From NCBI GenBank assembly GCA_003456855.1, contig DMOO01000114.1, positions 1 through 25,457 on the forward strand: a DNA stretch of 25,457 bases, in the 5' to 3' direction. The position numbers and the translations under genes are program-made. The notes beneath the pieces are model-generated. The model had not been told where the DNA came from. It did no database searches and worked only from the letters and a program-made list of their open reading frames with translations. Positions 1-8,176 of this stretch are shown in pieces. The DNA is from Sphaerochaeta sp. (lineage in GTDB: Bacteria; Spirochaetota; Spirochaetia; Sphaerochaetales; Sphaerochaetaceae). How positions within the stretch are numbered: position 1 is the stretch's first letter; each line of letters opens with the position of its first letter.

Positions 1-747
1 CATGCCCCAGGCCAGCATCGACATGACGATGAGCGATGCGAACATGGGCGGGGTGTCCATGTACTTCTGGGAGTTGGCTATGACGTAGCCGAGTCCCTTG
101 TCCGAGGCGTAGAGCTCTCCGACGATGACTCCCATGACGCTCAGCGAAGTACAGATCTTGAGCGATGAGAAGATGTAGGGCAGCGCCATCGGAAGCCTGA
201 TCTTCAGGAAGACCTGAAGCTTCGAGGCCTTCAGGTACCTGACCAGGTCCAGAAGGTCCTGGTCCACGCTGTTCAGTCCGGCCATCGTGTTGACGACCAT
301 CGGGAAGAAGGACGCTATGAAGGCGATCAGGATGTTGGTCTTGAGCCCGTAGCCGATCCAGATCAGAAGAATCGGGATGATGGCGATGTTAGGCATGCTC
401 TGGAAGAAGACGAAGATCGGCATGATCATCTTCTGCAGGGTCTTTGACCAGATCAGGGTCACTGAGATAAGGACTCCCACGACTGCGGTGATCAGGAAGC
501 CCAGGACGAACTCCTTCATGGTTGCCGTGACGTTGACACCCCAGTGGTAGTTGGCATCGGGCTGCTTGAAGAACAGGTGCTTAAGTGCACTCGAGGGTGT
601 GCAGAGGAAGGCTTCGCTGATGTTGAAGGCCCTGACAAGGATCTCCCAGACCAGGAAGAACAGAAGCAGTGAAAACACCGTCTGGTACTTGTCTATGAAG
701 TTTATGATCGGGTTTGTGCTCTTCTCTTTGATTTTCTTGGTTGCCAT
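1..747 (-). CDS. ABC transporter permease, NitT/TauT type (C-terminus cut by window edge)
   Basis: Inner-membrane permease of a NitT/TauT/SsuC-type ABC importer; 249 codons are visible and the frame runs off the window without a stop. The N-terminus has a membrane segment (about residues 17-35, SLLLFFLVWEILV), then the usual central domain with PIFVFFQSMPN and IPILLIWIGYG. The cytoplasmic loop DLLDLVRYLKASKLQVFLKIRLP is the EAA-type segment that docks on the ATPase. The ATG shares one base with the stop of the preceding permease (TGATG), and GAGGAG lies nine bases upstream of it, so the two are translationally coupled. The close similarity to the neighbouring permease suggests a heterodimeric channel. 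The matching ATPase and binding protein are not in the window and probably lie beyond position 1. The substrate cannot be told from sequence. Confidence 0.9.
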   Translation of the reverse strand, partial: MATKKIKEKSTNPIINFIDKYQTVFSLLLFFLVWEILVRAFNISEAFLCTPSSALKHLFFKQPDANYHWGVNVTATMKEFVLGFLITAVVGVLISVTLIWSKTLQKMIMPIFVFFQSMPNIAIIPILLIWIGYGLKTNILIAFIASFFPMVVNTMAGLNSVDQDLLDLVRYLKASKLQVFLKIRLPMALPYIFSSLKICTSLSVMGVIVGELYASDKGLGYVIANSQKYMDTPPMFASLIVMSMLAWGM

Positions 748-1568
748 CAGTCTTCACTCCTCATTCTCGTCCACGGCATCGCAACCTTCTCGAGAACCGA
801 GATGGTCCCGAAGAGGGTCATTCCGATGACCGCCAGAAGAAGAAGGCATGCGAACATAGTAGGCATGTCTATCATTGCCTGGGCATCCCTCATTAGATAG
901 CCCAGTCCCCTCTTCGCCGCGCAGAACTCGCCGACTATGGAGCCTACGACACAGCTTGTGGCGCAGATCTTGATTCCGCTGAAGATGTACGGCAGCGAGG
1001 CGGGGATCCTTATCTTGATGAAGATCTGGAGCTTGGTTGCATCCAGATACCTGACAAGGTCAAGAAGGTCGTCGTCAACCGACATCATACCGGTTGTGGC
1101 GTTGATGACTATCGGGAAGAAGGCCACGAAGAAGGCTATCCAGATGTTAGTCTTGATTCCATAGCCCAACCACAGCAGGAACAACGGGGCAAGGGCTATC
1201 TTCGGAATCGAGTTGAACAGGACAAGAACCGGCATGATCAGCCTGTGAAGCCACCTGTTCCAGGATATGATGATGGCCAGCGTCACACCAAGGAACAGGA
1301 CGAGCATGAAACTCCCGAAGACCTCCGTGACCGTGGCTCCTATGTGGCGCCACCAGTGGTTCTTGGCAGCCTGCGGCCCGAACAGGGCCTGGAAGACCAG
1401 CTTGGGTGATGGCAGGACGTACTTCTTTATATGGAAGCCGTCCACTATAAGCTGCCAGACAACCACAATGAGAACCACGGCCAGAACCGTCAGGCCGTAT
1501 TTCCGGAAGAAGTCCCCTATGGCCCAGAGGACCTTCTTCGTCTTTGAAGCAGAAGCCGTTGAAGCCAC
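747..1568 (-). CDS. ABC transporter permease, NitT/TauT type
   Basis: Inner-membrane permease with a BPD_transp_1 domain, 273 aa, about six membrane spans. The first span is near residues 25-42 (YGLTVLAVVLIVVVWQLIV). The EAA-type ATPase-docking segment is DLLDLVRYLDATKLQIFIKI followed by RIPASLPYIFSG, and the C-terminal half has VGSIVGEFCAAKRGLGYLM, typical of SsuC/TauC/ThiX-type permeases. I chose a GTG start at 1568 because AAGGAGG (1576-1582 on the minus strand) is seven bases upstream. A TTG six bases earlier would sit almost on the ribosome site, though it would give the overlap seen between other genes here. It lies two bases after the enolase-family gene and overlaps the next permease by one base, so all belong to one operon. 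Confidence 0.92.
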   Translation of the reverse strand: MASTASASKTKKVLWAIGDFFRKYGLTVLAVVLIVVVWQLIVDGFHIKKYVLPSPKLVFQALFGPQAAKNHWWRHIGATVTEVFGSFMLVLFLGVTLAIIISWNRWLHRLIMPVLVLFNSIPKIALAPLFLLWLGYGIKTNIWIAFFVAFFPIVINATTGMMSVDDDLLDLVRYLDATKLQIFIKIRIPASLPYIFSGIKICATSCVVGSIVGEFCAAKRGLGYLMRDAQAMIDMPTMFACLLLLAVIGMTLFGTISVLEKVAMPWTRMRSED

Positions 1569-1570
1569 GT

Positions 1571-2971
1571 TCAAGCCTCCTTCTCATGGTTCATTTCATC
1601 GAACCTGTATCCGAATCCATCATGGCCCAGGGTCTTTATGGATATGACCCCGTTCCTTCTTGTGTACAGACCAGGATGGACAGCCCTCTCCTCATCGGAG
1701 GCGCCGGGGCAGTACTGAGGTCCGTTGGACTCTATTCCCATTATCGTCCCCACATGGGCGGCAAGGGTTGCATGCGGGACCATTGCAAGGGCCGGGTTGG
1801 TCAGATCCTGCACCATAAGCGCCAGATCGGCCTCCTTGGCGTAGCAGAACATGAGAATCGCGCCGGTGAAGGTCTTGCAGGTCTTCAGCGCAACGCCCGT
1901 CCATCCGAGCTCTATTCCAAGACGCACGAACTTCCAGTCATGGGCGCTCTCGTCCATAAGCAGAAGCTTGCGGCTGGACAGCCCGTGGACATCTATCGGG
2001 TACTTCTCCATATCATACGGGAAGGGCTGCTCTATGTAGAGGATCTTGTCCCAAGTCACCGGATGCTCGACCTTGAGCTTGTCCAGGATCCTGTTCACGT
2101 ACTCCGGATCATGGACGGTGCAGTTGAAATCCGCTGTAAGGTGCTCCACACCCATCTCGTCGGAGATCCTGCCCACATGCACTATGCGGTCATAGTCCCA
2201 AGGCTCGTCGTTTCCCCTGAGCTTGATCTTCAGGCAGTTAAGCCCGTCCTCCCTGATCCAGTCCCTGAGGAGCACTGGGATGCCGTCCTCAGGCTCCTTG
2301 CCTGTCAGGTCCTCCTTCTCCAGAGGGTCCGTGCCTCCCACGAGGTGCCAGACGGGAAGCTCCGTCGGAACATCCTTAACGAAGTACTGTCCTGGGTACT
2401 TTCCACCGAATTTTTCATTATATTCCTTGATCTGGGCCATGTTTTTATTGCCGTAGTTGTAGTACCAGGCCAGGTCATGGTTCATGTACTGAGGCGTGAA
2501 ACAGTCATATACATTTATCTTGTTCAGCTTTCCAAAGGCATCATAGAGAGCTATGTCGAAGAGCGAATTGCAGACAAGTGCGCTCAGATAGGGCATCTCC
2601 TCCTCACCCGGATGTCTGGCGTTTGCCTTGGCGAGAACCTTCTGGAGCCTCTCCTCCAGGAAGATGTAGCCGATTTCCATCGGATGGCCGCAGGCATCGA
2701 AGAAGTTCCACTCCTCAAGGAGGAGCTTGATGAACTCCAGCATCCTGGCCTCCCTGGCGGAGAAGGAAAGGGTGGACGGCCATGTCCATGCCACAGCCAC
2801 TGGGGTCTCACCGACTCCCATCATCTCCCGTCCCTCACCATCCGCAACTGTTACGAAGGCACGGACCAGCTTTGATGATGTGGTTATCTCATGTCCGAAC
2901 TTTATCGGGACCCTGTTCCTGTATGACCAGATCTTAATGTCGACTTTACTGATTCTGATGTCGGTCTTCAT
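1571..2971 (-). CDS. Enolase-superfamily enzyme, muconate-lactonizing (MLE) subgroup
   Basis: About 466 aa, longer than the usual 360-400 aa of the family. It has an N-terminal capping domain and a C-terminal barrel with the full catalytic set: a KxK pair (K248/K250 in LKIKLRG), three Mg ligands D281 (TADFNC), E314 (YIEQPF) and D340 (LMDESA), and a Lys on the opposite side, K363 (VALKTCK). KxK plus opposing Lys is the mark of the MLE subgroup rather than the mandelate-racemase subgroup (His-Asp). Such enzymes abstract a proton next to a carboxylate, so the substrate should be an acid such as a sugar acid, dipeptide or lactone. The start is uncertain: ATG at 2980, 2977 and 2971 are in frame; AGGAG ends just before 2980 and gives the best spacing (9) for 2971. 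It sits between the LacI regulator and two permeases. An acid substrate imported by that transporter is plausible but unproven. Confidence 0.88.
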   Translation of the reverse strand: MKTDIRISKVDIKIWSYRNRVPIKFGHEITTSSKLVRAFVTVADGEGREMMGVGETPVAVAWTWPSTLSFSAREARMLEFIKLLLEEWNFFDACGHPMEIGYIFLEERLQKVLAKANARHPGEEEMPYLSALVCNSLFDIALYDAFGKLNKINVYDCFTPQYMNHDLAWYYNYGNKNMAQIKEYNEKFGGKYPGQYFVKDVPTELPVWHLVGGTDPLEKEDLTGKEPEDGIPVLLRDWIREDGLNCLKIKLRGNDEPWDYDRIVHVGRISDEMGVEHLTADFNCTVHDPEYVNRILDKLKVEHPVTWDKILYIEQPFPYDMEKYPIDVHGLSSRKLLLMDESAHDWKFVRLGIELGWTGVALKTCKTFTGAILMFCYAKEADLALMVQDLTNPALAMVPHATLAAHVGTIMGIESNGPQYCPGASDEERAVHPGLYTRRNGVISIKTLGHDGFGYRFDEMNHEKEA

Positions 2972-2976
2972 TTGCA

Positions 2977-4002
2977 TCATCTCCTGTTCAGATCCAAAAC
3001 CGAGCGCCCCTCAATCAGGGTGCATCCCTGAGTAATCTGACGAGGTTCGCCAGACTCGTTCCTAATTGCCTCCAGAAGCATCTCTGCAGCCTTTTTGCCA
3101 AGCTCGGACTCTCCCATGTCGATTCTGGCGAAGTCATTGAAGCCTGTGCTTGCCCAGTCAGGCGTGCCTATGAGGATCACGGACTTGTCCTCCGGTATCC
3201 TTATCCCCTTGTCCCTGAAGCAGTCCACCCCGCCCTTGGCCTGTATGTTGAAGCCGTAGAAGAAGGCCGTGCAGTCCGGGTGCTCGGAGAGGATCTTCTC
3301 CGTCATCCTGTAGCCTGCCTCCGTGGTGAACTCACCGGTCTCGATTATCACATCCTCATGGGGTATCTCGTACTCATCCGCCTGTCCGAGGACAGCCTTG
3401 TACCTGACGTCCAGGTCGGGGATCCCGGAATCCCAGCCAATGTAGGCGATCTTCCTGTGGCCCTTCGAGAACAGGTAGGAGGCCCCCTTCTCACCGCATT
3501 CGTAGTTGTCGGTGGAGACCCAGTTATAGCCGCCGATCCCCGGAAGGGATCTGTCGATGACGACCATGTTCACACCCACCCTTCTGATTATGCGGGTGTT
3601 CTCGACTCCGTTGATCGTCGGGGTGATCATGATGCCGTCGACCCTCTGCTCCATCATCCTCTTGATGATGTCCCTCTCACGGTCGGGGTTATCGAAGGTG
3701 TTGCAGATCATGATGTCGAAGCCCTCGTTCATGAAGACGCTCTCGCAGGCTATGGCTATCCTTGTGAAGAACTGGTTCTCGTACTGTGGCACCAGAAGCC
3801 CAATGAGCCTTCGGTCCTTGCCCTTAAGGCAGGACGCTCCGACACTCTTGATGTAGTCGAGCTCCTCGGCAGCCTTCAGGACCCTTGCACGCATGTCCTC
3901 GCTGATGTAGCGCCCCTCTTTCTCGTTCAGGACGTAAGACACCGTGGCGGCTGTTGTGCCGGCGAGTTTTGCCACATCTTTCAGCGTTGCAAATCTACCC
4001 AT
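2977..4002 (-). CDS. LacI-family transcriptional regulator
   Basis: 341 aa, normal length. Residues 6-25 (TLKDVAKLAGTTAATVSYVL) form the LacI helix-turn-helix, followed by the hinge-helix region and a periplasmic-binding-protein-like effector domain starting near residue 66 (RLIGLLVPQYENQFF). The effector domain has the usual stretches (MITPTINGVE, VVIDRSLPG, VSTDNYECGEKGA, RKIAYIG). A sugar or sugar-acid effector is likely from the family. GAGGAG lies three bases before the ATG. Its own promoter holds a perfect 16-bp palindrome of the LacI/PurR type (4051-4066), so autoregulation is likely. It heads an operon with the enolase-family enzyme and the NitT-type permeases, and the same operator half-sites and flank appear at the ROK regulator promoter 6.6 kb away. 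Confidence 0.93.
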   Translation of the reverse strand: MGRFATLKDVAKLAGTTAATVSYVLNEKEGRYISEDMRARVLKAAEELDYIKSVGASCLKGKDRRLIGLLVPQYENQFFTRIAIACESVFMNEGFDIMICNTFDNPDRERDIIKRMMEQRVDGIMITPTINGVENTRIIRRVGVNMVVIDRSLPGIGGYNWVSTDNYECGEKGASYLFSKGHRKIAYIGWDSGIPDLDVRYKAVLGQADEYEIPHEDVIIETGEFTTEAGYRMTEKILSEHPDCTAFFYGFNIQAKGGVDCFRDKGIRIPEDKSVILIGTPDWASTGFNDFARIDMGESELGKKAAEMLLEAIRNESGEPRQITQGCTLIEGRSVLDLNRR

Positions 4003-4040
4003 AGGCTCCTCAAAGATTAACTACTTACACCTTATATCAT

Positions 4041-4070
4041 ATTATGCGCACGGCAAACGTTTGCCGTCAA
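4041..4070 (-). promoter_or_regulatory. Promoter of the lacI-family gene with embedded LacI-type operator
   Basis: On the minus strand, -35 TTGACG (4065-4070) and -10 CATAAT (4041-4046) are separated by 18 bp. The perfect palindrome CGGCAAACGTTTGCCG (4051-4066) fills most of the spacer and overlaps the end of the -35 box. It has the central CG and AAACGTTT core of LacI/PurR operators. Binding there should block RNA polymerase, so repression is the expected outcome. Confidence 0.8.
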
Positions 4071-4120
4071 CAAAATTTATTTTTTAATTAAATGTCAAAC
4101 CCAATGAAAAAACTGGAAAT

Positions 4121-4924
4121 TCAGGCCTTGTCGCCTATGCAGGTTCTGACCTTCGCGAAGGTCTCGACAAGGGCTTCCCTGCTCTCCGGAAGCTCCGATT
4201 CGAAGGATACCGTGCCCTCGTAGCCGCACTTGGCAAGCTCCTCGAGAGCCTCGAAGACGTAGCCGTCCCTCTTATCCGGGACCCTTCTGTCGGCACCGGC
4301 CACATGGACGTGCCTGATGTGGGCGAAGCAGTCTCTGATGGTCTTCAGCGGCTCGCCGTTGCTCAGCATGTGATAGAGGTCCACCATCAGTTCGAGGCCC
4401 TCGTCGTCTATGGCCTTCACCAGCTCGAGGCCCTCGTAGACGGAGATGATGAGGTTGCAGTAGGTCCTCTCGAAGGGCTCGATGCAGACGACGATGCCTG
4501 CATTCTTCGTCCTTGGGAGGATTATCTCCCTTATCACTGAGGAGAACTGCTCGAAGGCCTCCTCTCTGGTCTGATCAGGCCCGAAGGTCCTGGCAGGACC
4601 GCTTCCCAGGATGACCTTCGTGATCCCGATCTTCTCAAGTCTCGGGACCACGACGTCCAGATAGGATGCAATCAGCTCACGGTCAAGCTCCTTCCCGACC
4701 AGACGGACCGAGCCGGGGAAGAAGTTGCACGCCACAGGGCTCGTAAGCCCATGGTCCTTGACGGTCTTGACGACCTCATCGAACTGCTGCTCTGTCATGT
4801 CGTGGAAGTTCATCAGGGGGAACTCGACATAGTCGAACCCCGTGTCCTTGATCATGTCCAGAAGATCAAGACCGAGCTGGAAGTGCGGGTTCGTCGAGAA
4901 CCCCGTGCAATAACCGTATTTCAT
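4121..4924 (-). CDS. Sugar phosphate isomerase/epimerase (xylose isomerase-like TIM barrel)
   Basis: 267 aa, the usual size of the AP_endonuc_2 family. Metal-site residues fall at the expected barrel strands: E149 (CIEPFE), D182 and H185 (MVDLYHM), H207 (RHVHVAG) and E242 (VSFESELP). Members isomerise or epimerise ketoses or sugar derivatives, or dehydrate inosose; the exact substrate is not readable. The start is ATG 4924, preceded by GAGG with six bases between. An upstream in-frame TTG at 4936 has no ribosome site and lies inside tctA. It begins nine bases after the tctA stop, so it is the last gene of the tripartite-transporter operon and probably acts on the imported compound or its product. 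No clear terminator hairpin follows. Confidence 0.87.
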   Translation of the reverse strand: MKYGYCTGFSTNPHFQLGLDLLDMIKDTGFDYVEFPLMNFHDMTEQQFDEVVKTVKDHGLTSPVACNFFPGSVRLVGKELDRELIASYLDVVVPRLEKIGITKVILGSGPARTFGPDQTREEAFEQFSSVIREIILPRTKNAGIVVCIEPFERTYCNLIISVYEGLELVKAIDDEGLELMVDLYHMLSNGEPLKTIRDCFAHIRHVHVAGADRRVPDKRDGYVFEALEELAKCGYEGTVSFESELPESREALVETFAKVRTCIGDKA

Positions 4925-4932
4925 ATTTAACC

Positions 4933-6480
4933 TCAATCATTGTTCGCCTTCTCGGCGGCCTTGGAGGCTCTCTTCTCCGCCCTTTTCTCCTTGCGCTTTG
5001 CCGACATCTTCGCGTAGACCGGGGTCTGGGTGAAGATCAGGTAGGCGATCATGACCATGAAGATGATGGAGATAGGTCTGGTGAAGAAGATGGAGATGTC
5101 ACCGTGTGTCAGGAGAAGTGCTCTTCTCAGATTCTCGTCAGCCATGTTTCCGAGGATGATTCCAAGGAGGAACGGGGCTCCAGGCATCTTCAGGTAGCTC
5201 ATCGCGATTCCAAGCAGTCCGAACACGAACATCAGCTTGATGTCGAACAGTCTGTTGGAGACTACGAAGGCACCTATGGTGCAGCAGATGAAGACGATCG
5301 GCATCAGTATCTTTATGTCGACCGAGAGAACCCTGACGCTGAACTTGGAGATGGCCATTCCGAGGAACCACATCAGACAAGAGGCGAGGACCATGAAGAC
5401 GATGACGTAGTACAGGAACTGCGGTGTGTCCTGCATCAACAGAGGACCTGGCCTGTAGCCGTGCATCCAGAAGGCGGCGAGCAGAACTGCTGCCGAGGTG
5501 GATCCAGGGATCGCAAGGGACAGGACCGGAATGATTGCACCACCGATTGCGGCGTTGTTTCCGACCTCTGCGGAGACGACTCCATCGATACAGCCGTTGC
5601 CCCAGAGCTCAGGTGTCTTGGAGACGTTCTTCTCGGACCAGTAGGAAAGCCATCCACCGGTATCCTCTCCGACGCCCGGGATAGCTCCCATGAACATTCC
5701 GATGATTCCGGACCTGAGGATGTTCAGCCAGTTCCTTCTCAGGATTGCAAGTCCCTCTCTGATCTTGTACTTGCTGTTCTTCTCCATCTTTGTGTGCTCT
5801 GAGAGATGGAAGGCCTTGACGACCTCCGGGAAGCCGAAGAGTCCGATCATTACAGGCAGAAGGGAGATTCCACCGGCCAGGTTGATGCTTCCGTAGGTGA
5901 AGCGTCTGTAGGAGTAGATCGTATCCATTCCGACCTGGCTCATCAGAAGCCCGATGAAACCGGAGATCCAACCCTTCAGGGAGTCACCGTTGCTGGTCAG
6001 GTTGCCGCAGATGACGATTCCGAACAGGGCCAGGAGGAACATCTCGTGGCTCATGAACTTCAGGGCGAACTTGGTGAGAATCGGTGTGAACAGGGCAACG
6101 CAGACGATGCTTATCATCGTGCCGAAGAAGGAGGAGCCCGTGGCCACGAAGATGGCAAGGCCTCCCTTGCCCTGCTTGGCAAGCGGATGGCCTTCCATGG
6201 CCGTCGCGGCGGAGGCCGGCGTTCCAGGTATGTTCAGCAGAATGGCGCTCTGGTTTCCTCCGGAGATTGCACCGATGTAGATTGCAAGCAGCGAGAGGAT
6301 GGCCAGCGGTCCGCTGAAGTTGTATGTCAGTCCGGTCAGAAGCGCAACCGCCATGGTTGACGTCAGTCCGGGCAGCATTCCGAAGATGAGTCCTGTGAAG
6401 ACCGAGAGCACCAGTGCCAGGATTCCCGAAGGTGTGAAGGCTATGGCGAAGGCCTCGCCGATGTATCTTAATGCGTCCAT
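4933..6480 (-). CDS. tctA: Tripartite tricarboxylate transporter large membrane subunit TctA
   Basis: 515 aa, the normal TctA length, with about 11-12 membrane spans. Hallmarks are visible in both internal repeats: near residues 34-48 GMLPGLTSTMAVALL, near 70-105 GGNQSAILLNIPGTPASAAT, and in the second half PGVGEDTGG followed by AEVGNNAAIGGAIIPVLSL and AIPGSTSAAVLL. The C-terminal tail is short, charged and Lys/Ala-rich (RKEKRAEKRASKAAEK). It forms the inner-membrane channel with TctB and is fed by the periplasmic TctC; transport in this family is ion-driven and typically concerns carboxylates. GGAGG lies five bases before the ATG, ten bases after tctB. Confidence 0.96.
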   Translation of the reverse strand: MDALRYIGEAFAIAFTPSGILALVLSVFTGLIFGMLPGLTSTMAVALLTGLTYNFSGPLAILSLLAIYIGAISGGNQSAILLNIPGTPASAATAMEGHPLAKQGKGGLAIFVATGSSFFGTMISIVCVALFTPILTKFALKFMSHEMFLLALFGIVICGNLTSNGDSLKGWISGFIGLLMSQVGMDTIYSYRRFTYGSINLAGGISLLPVMIGLFGFPEVVKAFHLSEHTKMEKNSKYKIREGLAILRRNWLNILRSGIIGMFMGAIPGVGEDTGGWLSYWSEKNVSKTPELWGNGCIDGVVSAEVGNNAAIGGAIIPVLSLAIPGSTSAAVLLAAFWMHGYRPGPLLMQDTPQFLYYVIVFMVLASCLMWFLGMAISKFSVRVLSVDIKILMPIVFICCTIGAFVVSNRLFDIKLMFVFGLLGIAMSYLKMPGAPFLLGIILGNMADENLRRALLLTHGDISIFFTRPISIIFMVMIAYLIFTQTPVYAKMSAKRKEKRAEKRASKAAEKANND

Positions 6481-6490
6481 CCTTCCCTCC

Positions 6491-7009
6491 TTACGGCATT
6501 GGAACCTTGAAGATTATCTGGAAGACCAGCACAATCGCGAAGGTCGCGCAGGCGGAGATGATCAACAGTTTGACGACCTGCCAGACGGACTTCTTGAAGT
6601 TGAGGAACAGCAGAAGCGCTGACAGTGCAATGAATGTGGCGAGCCAGAAGGGCATCTTTCCGAGCATCAGGAAGATGTAGACCCAGAAGATGGCGATTCC
6701 GATCAGGGACCTGTGGACATTCTTGCTCTTTACGAACTCGATACCGAAGTTCTTTATATCTGTGAGACACTCCTTGAGGGGGTGCTCCTTCAAAGTCCTC
6801 ACGATGTAGAGGACGGAGAATATGCATAGACAACCGCCGATTATCATCGGCATGAGTCCGGAGGAGTAGTAGAAGACATCCACGAAGTCCTCCTTCCAGA
6901 ACTTTATGCTCATCAGCATGACGTAGATCGACACGGCGAAGCAGATGCAGCCTGCTATTAGGTCTATGCCGTATCTTGTCTGTGGTCTTGTAGGTTTTTG
7001 ATCAGCCAT
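6491..7009 (-). CDS. tctB: Tripartite tricarboxylate transporter small membrane subunit TctB
   Basis: 172 aa with about four membrane spans: IDLIAGCICFAVSIYVML, MPMIIGGCLCIFSVLYIV, LIGIAIFWVYIFLML and a pair near the C-terminus (WLATFIALSALLLFLNF; LLIISACATFAIVLVF). That is the layout and length of TctB, which is poorly conserved in sequence; its position between tctC and tctA supports the call. The start at 7009 (MADQKPT) has AGG eight bases upstream. A longer frame from 7054 would run into the hairpin at 7044-7075 and is less likely. Confidence 0.92.
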   Translation of the reverse strand: MADQKPTRPQTRYGIDLIAGCICFAVSIYVMLMSIKFWKEDFVDVFYYSSGLMPMIIGGCLCIFSVLYIVRTLKEHPLKECLTDIKNFGIEFVKSKNVHRSLIGIAIFWVYIFLMLGKMPFWLATFIALSALLLFLNFKKSVWQVVKLLIISACATFAIVLVFQIIFKVPMP

Positions 7010-7043
7010 GAATATTACCTGCAGTGATTGTAAAAGAATAAAA

Positions 7044-7075
7044 AGGATTGGCACCGGTTACCCTGCACCAATCCT
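7044..7075 (-). terminator. Hairpin with T-rich tail between tctC and tctB
   Basis: Minus-strand transcript: the arms AGGATTGG and CCAATCCT form a perfect 8-bp stem (plus positions 7044-7051 and 7068-7075), with partial pairing inside the 16-base loop, followed by TTTTATTCTTTTA. It lies just after the tctC stop and before tctB. It looks like a leaky terminator or 3' stabilising hairpin that would give more binding protein than membrane subunits. Confidence 0.65.
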
Positions 7076-7089
7076 GGAATGAGTGCTAA

Positions 7090-8109
7090 TTATCTTGTGT
7101 AACCAAGATCAGCTGGTGAGTGCTTTGCAATTCCGAGATCCCAGAGTGTGAATCCGATTGCGACGGCAGCCTTGTCCTTCAACTCGTTGGACTCGGCGAT
7201 TGTTGCTCCGAGGAGGATCATGCCCTTCTCGTTTGCGAATGCCTTGACGCTCTCTGTCTGGCAAGCCTGGACAAATGCCTTCTCGAGCTCAGCCTTTGTT
7301 GCCTCTGGTACATCAGACGGGAACATGAGACCGAAGGCATCGCCGATTGGGAGGGACGGTGCGAGCTCAGGGATGAAGTTCTTGATTGATGGGATTGGCT
7401 CTGCAACGCCATCGAGAACCAGGTCTTCCTCTGTCAGGGCGCAGAGAGCCACGAGGTCTCCGGATCTGAGCAGGTCGATCATCTCGTTCGAGAGCTGTGA
7501 TGTGAAGTCAACCTCTCCGGCAAGGAGAGCCTTGATTGCATCTGCACCACCGGCATATGGGGTGTTGAGGCCTTTGCCCATGACTGCATCGGTTGCTGAG
7601 AGAACCATAACTGCGTTGTAACCGGAGGAACCGATACCAGCGACGCTGTTCTTGATTGTGTTGGCAGGATTCTCCTTGAGAGCATTGTACAGATCCTCGA
7701 AGGTCTTGTACTTGCTGTCCTTCTGGACTGCGATCAGACATGGAACATAGTATGCTGCCATGTAGTCCCAATCCTTTGGTGACCAGTCTGCAAGTCCGTT
7801 CACATAGTGTGTGTGAGGAGTTGCATTGGCGATCAATGTGTAACCATCATGCGGCTTGAGAAGACAATCGTTCATTCCGACTGTTCCTGTTGCACCAGGA
7901 GTGTTGACGACACTGATGTTCACACCCCAGATCTTTGACATCTCATCGGTGACACGTCTTCCGACAAGGTCTGATGATCCACCAGCACCCCATGGAACGA
8001 TCAATGTGAGGTCCTTTGACGGGAACTGCTTCTCTTCTGCTGCGGCCTGAGCGAAAACTGCTGTGCAAAGAACACAGAGAACCAATAAAACGGTCAAAAT
8101 TTTCTTCAT
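7090..8109 (-). CDS. tctC: Tripartite tricarboxylate transporter substrate-binding protein TctC (Bug family)
   Basis: 339 aa, normal length. An N-terminal export signal (residues 1-20, MKKILTVL...TAVFA, then QAAAEE) suits signal peptidase I. The mature protein begins with the family hallmarks DLTLIVPWGAGGSSDLVGR and VVNTPGATGTVGMNDCL, and DGYTLIANATPHTHYV lines the expected ligand site. It works in the periplasm, delivering substrate to TctAB; family ligands are mostly carboxylates. AGGAG is eight bases before the ATG. It is transcribed after the NagA-like gene, with a structured leader just upstream (8132-8172). Confidence 0.95.
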   Translation of the reverse strand: MKKILTVLLVLCVLCTAVFAQAAAEEKQFPSKDLTLIVPWGAGGSSDLVGRRVTDEMSKIWGVNISVVNTPGATGTVGMNDCLLKPHDGYTLIANATPHTHYVNGLADWSPKDWDYMAAYYVPCLIAVQKDSKYKTFEDLYNALKENPANTIKNSVAGIGSSGYNAVMVLSATDAVMGKGLNTPYAGGADAIKALLAGEVDFTSQLSNEMIDLLRSGDLVALCALTEEDLVLDGVAEPIPSIKNFIPELAPSLPIGDAFGLMFPSDVPEATKAELEKAFVQACQTESVKAFANEKGMILLGATIAESNELKDKAAVAIGFTLWDLGIAKHSPADLGYTR

Positions 8110-8131
8110 TTTACCTTCTCCTTTTTATGTT

Positions 8132-8172
8132 AACTGGGCAACCTTCACAATGAAGGCTGCATTCCCCCAGTT
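8132..8172 (-). other. Two-tier stem-loop in the leader of tctC
   Basis: Between the NagA-like stop and the tctC ribosome site, the outer arms AACTGGG/CCCAGTT (8132-8138 with 8166-8172) enclose an inner perfect hairpin CCTTCA-TTG-TGAAGG (8142-8156). No T-tract follows on the minus strand, so a terminator is unlikely. An RNA processing or stability element is the more natural reading. Confidence 0.5.
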
Positions 8173-8176
8173 GTTA

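Noticed and set aside
1544..2875. A 443-codon open frame on the plus strand
   Set aside because: It lies opposite the enolase-family gene, whose catalytic motifs are complete; the plus frame has no recognisable domain or ribosome site and reflects codon bias of the real gene.
3280..4020. A 246-codon plus-strand frame
   Set aside because: It is antisense to the LacI-family gene and has no motif of its own.
5104..5802. Long plus-strand frames opposite tctA
   Set aside because: Highly charged, low-similarity translations typical of the antisense of a membrane-protein gene; tctA is unambiguous.
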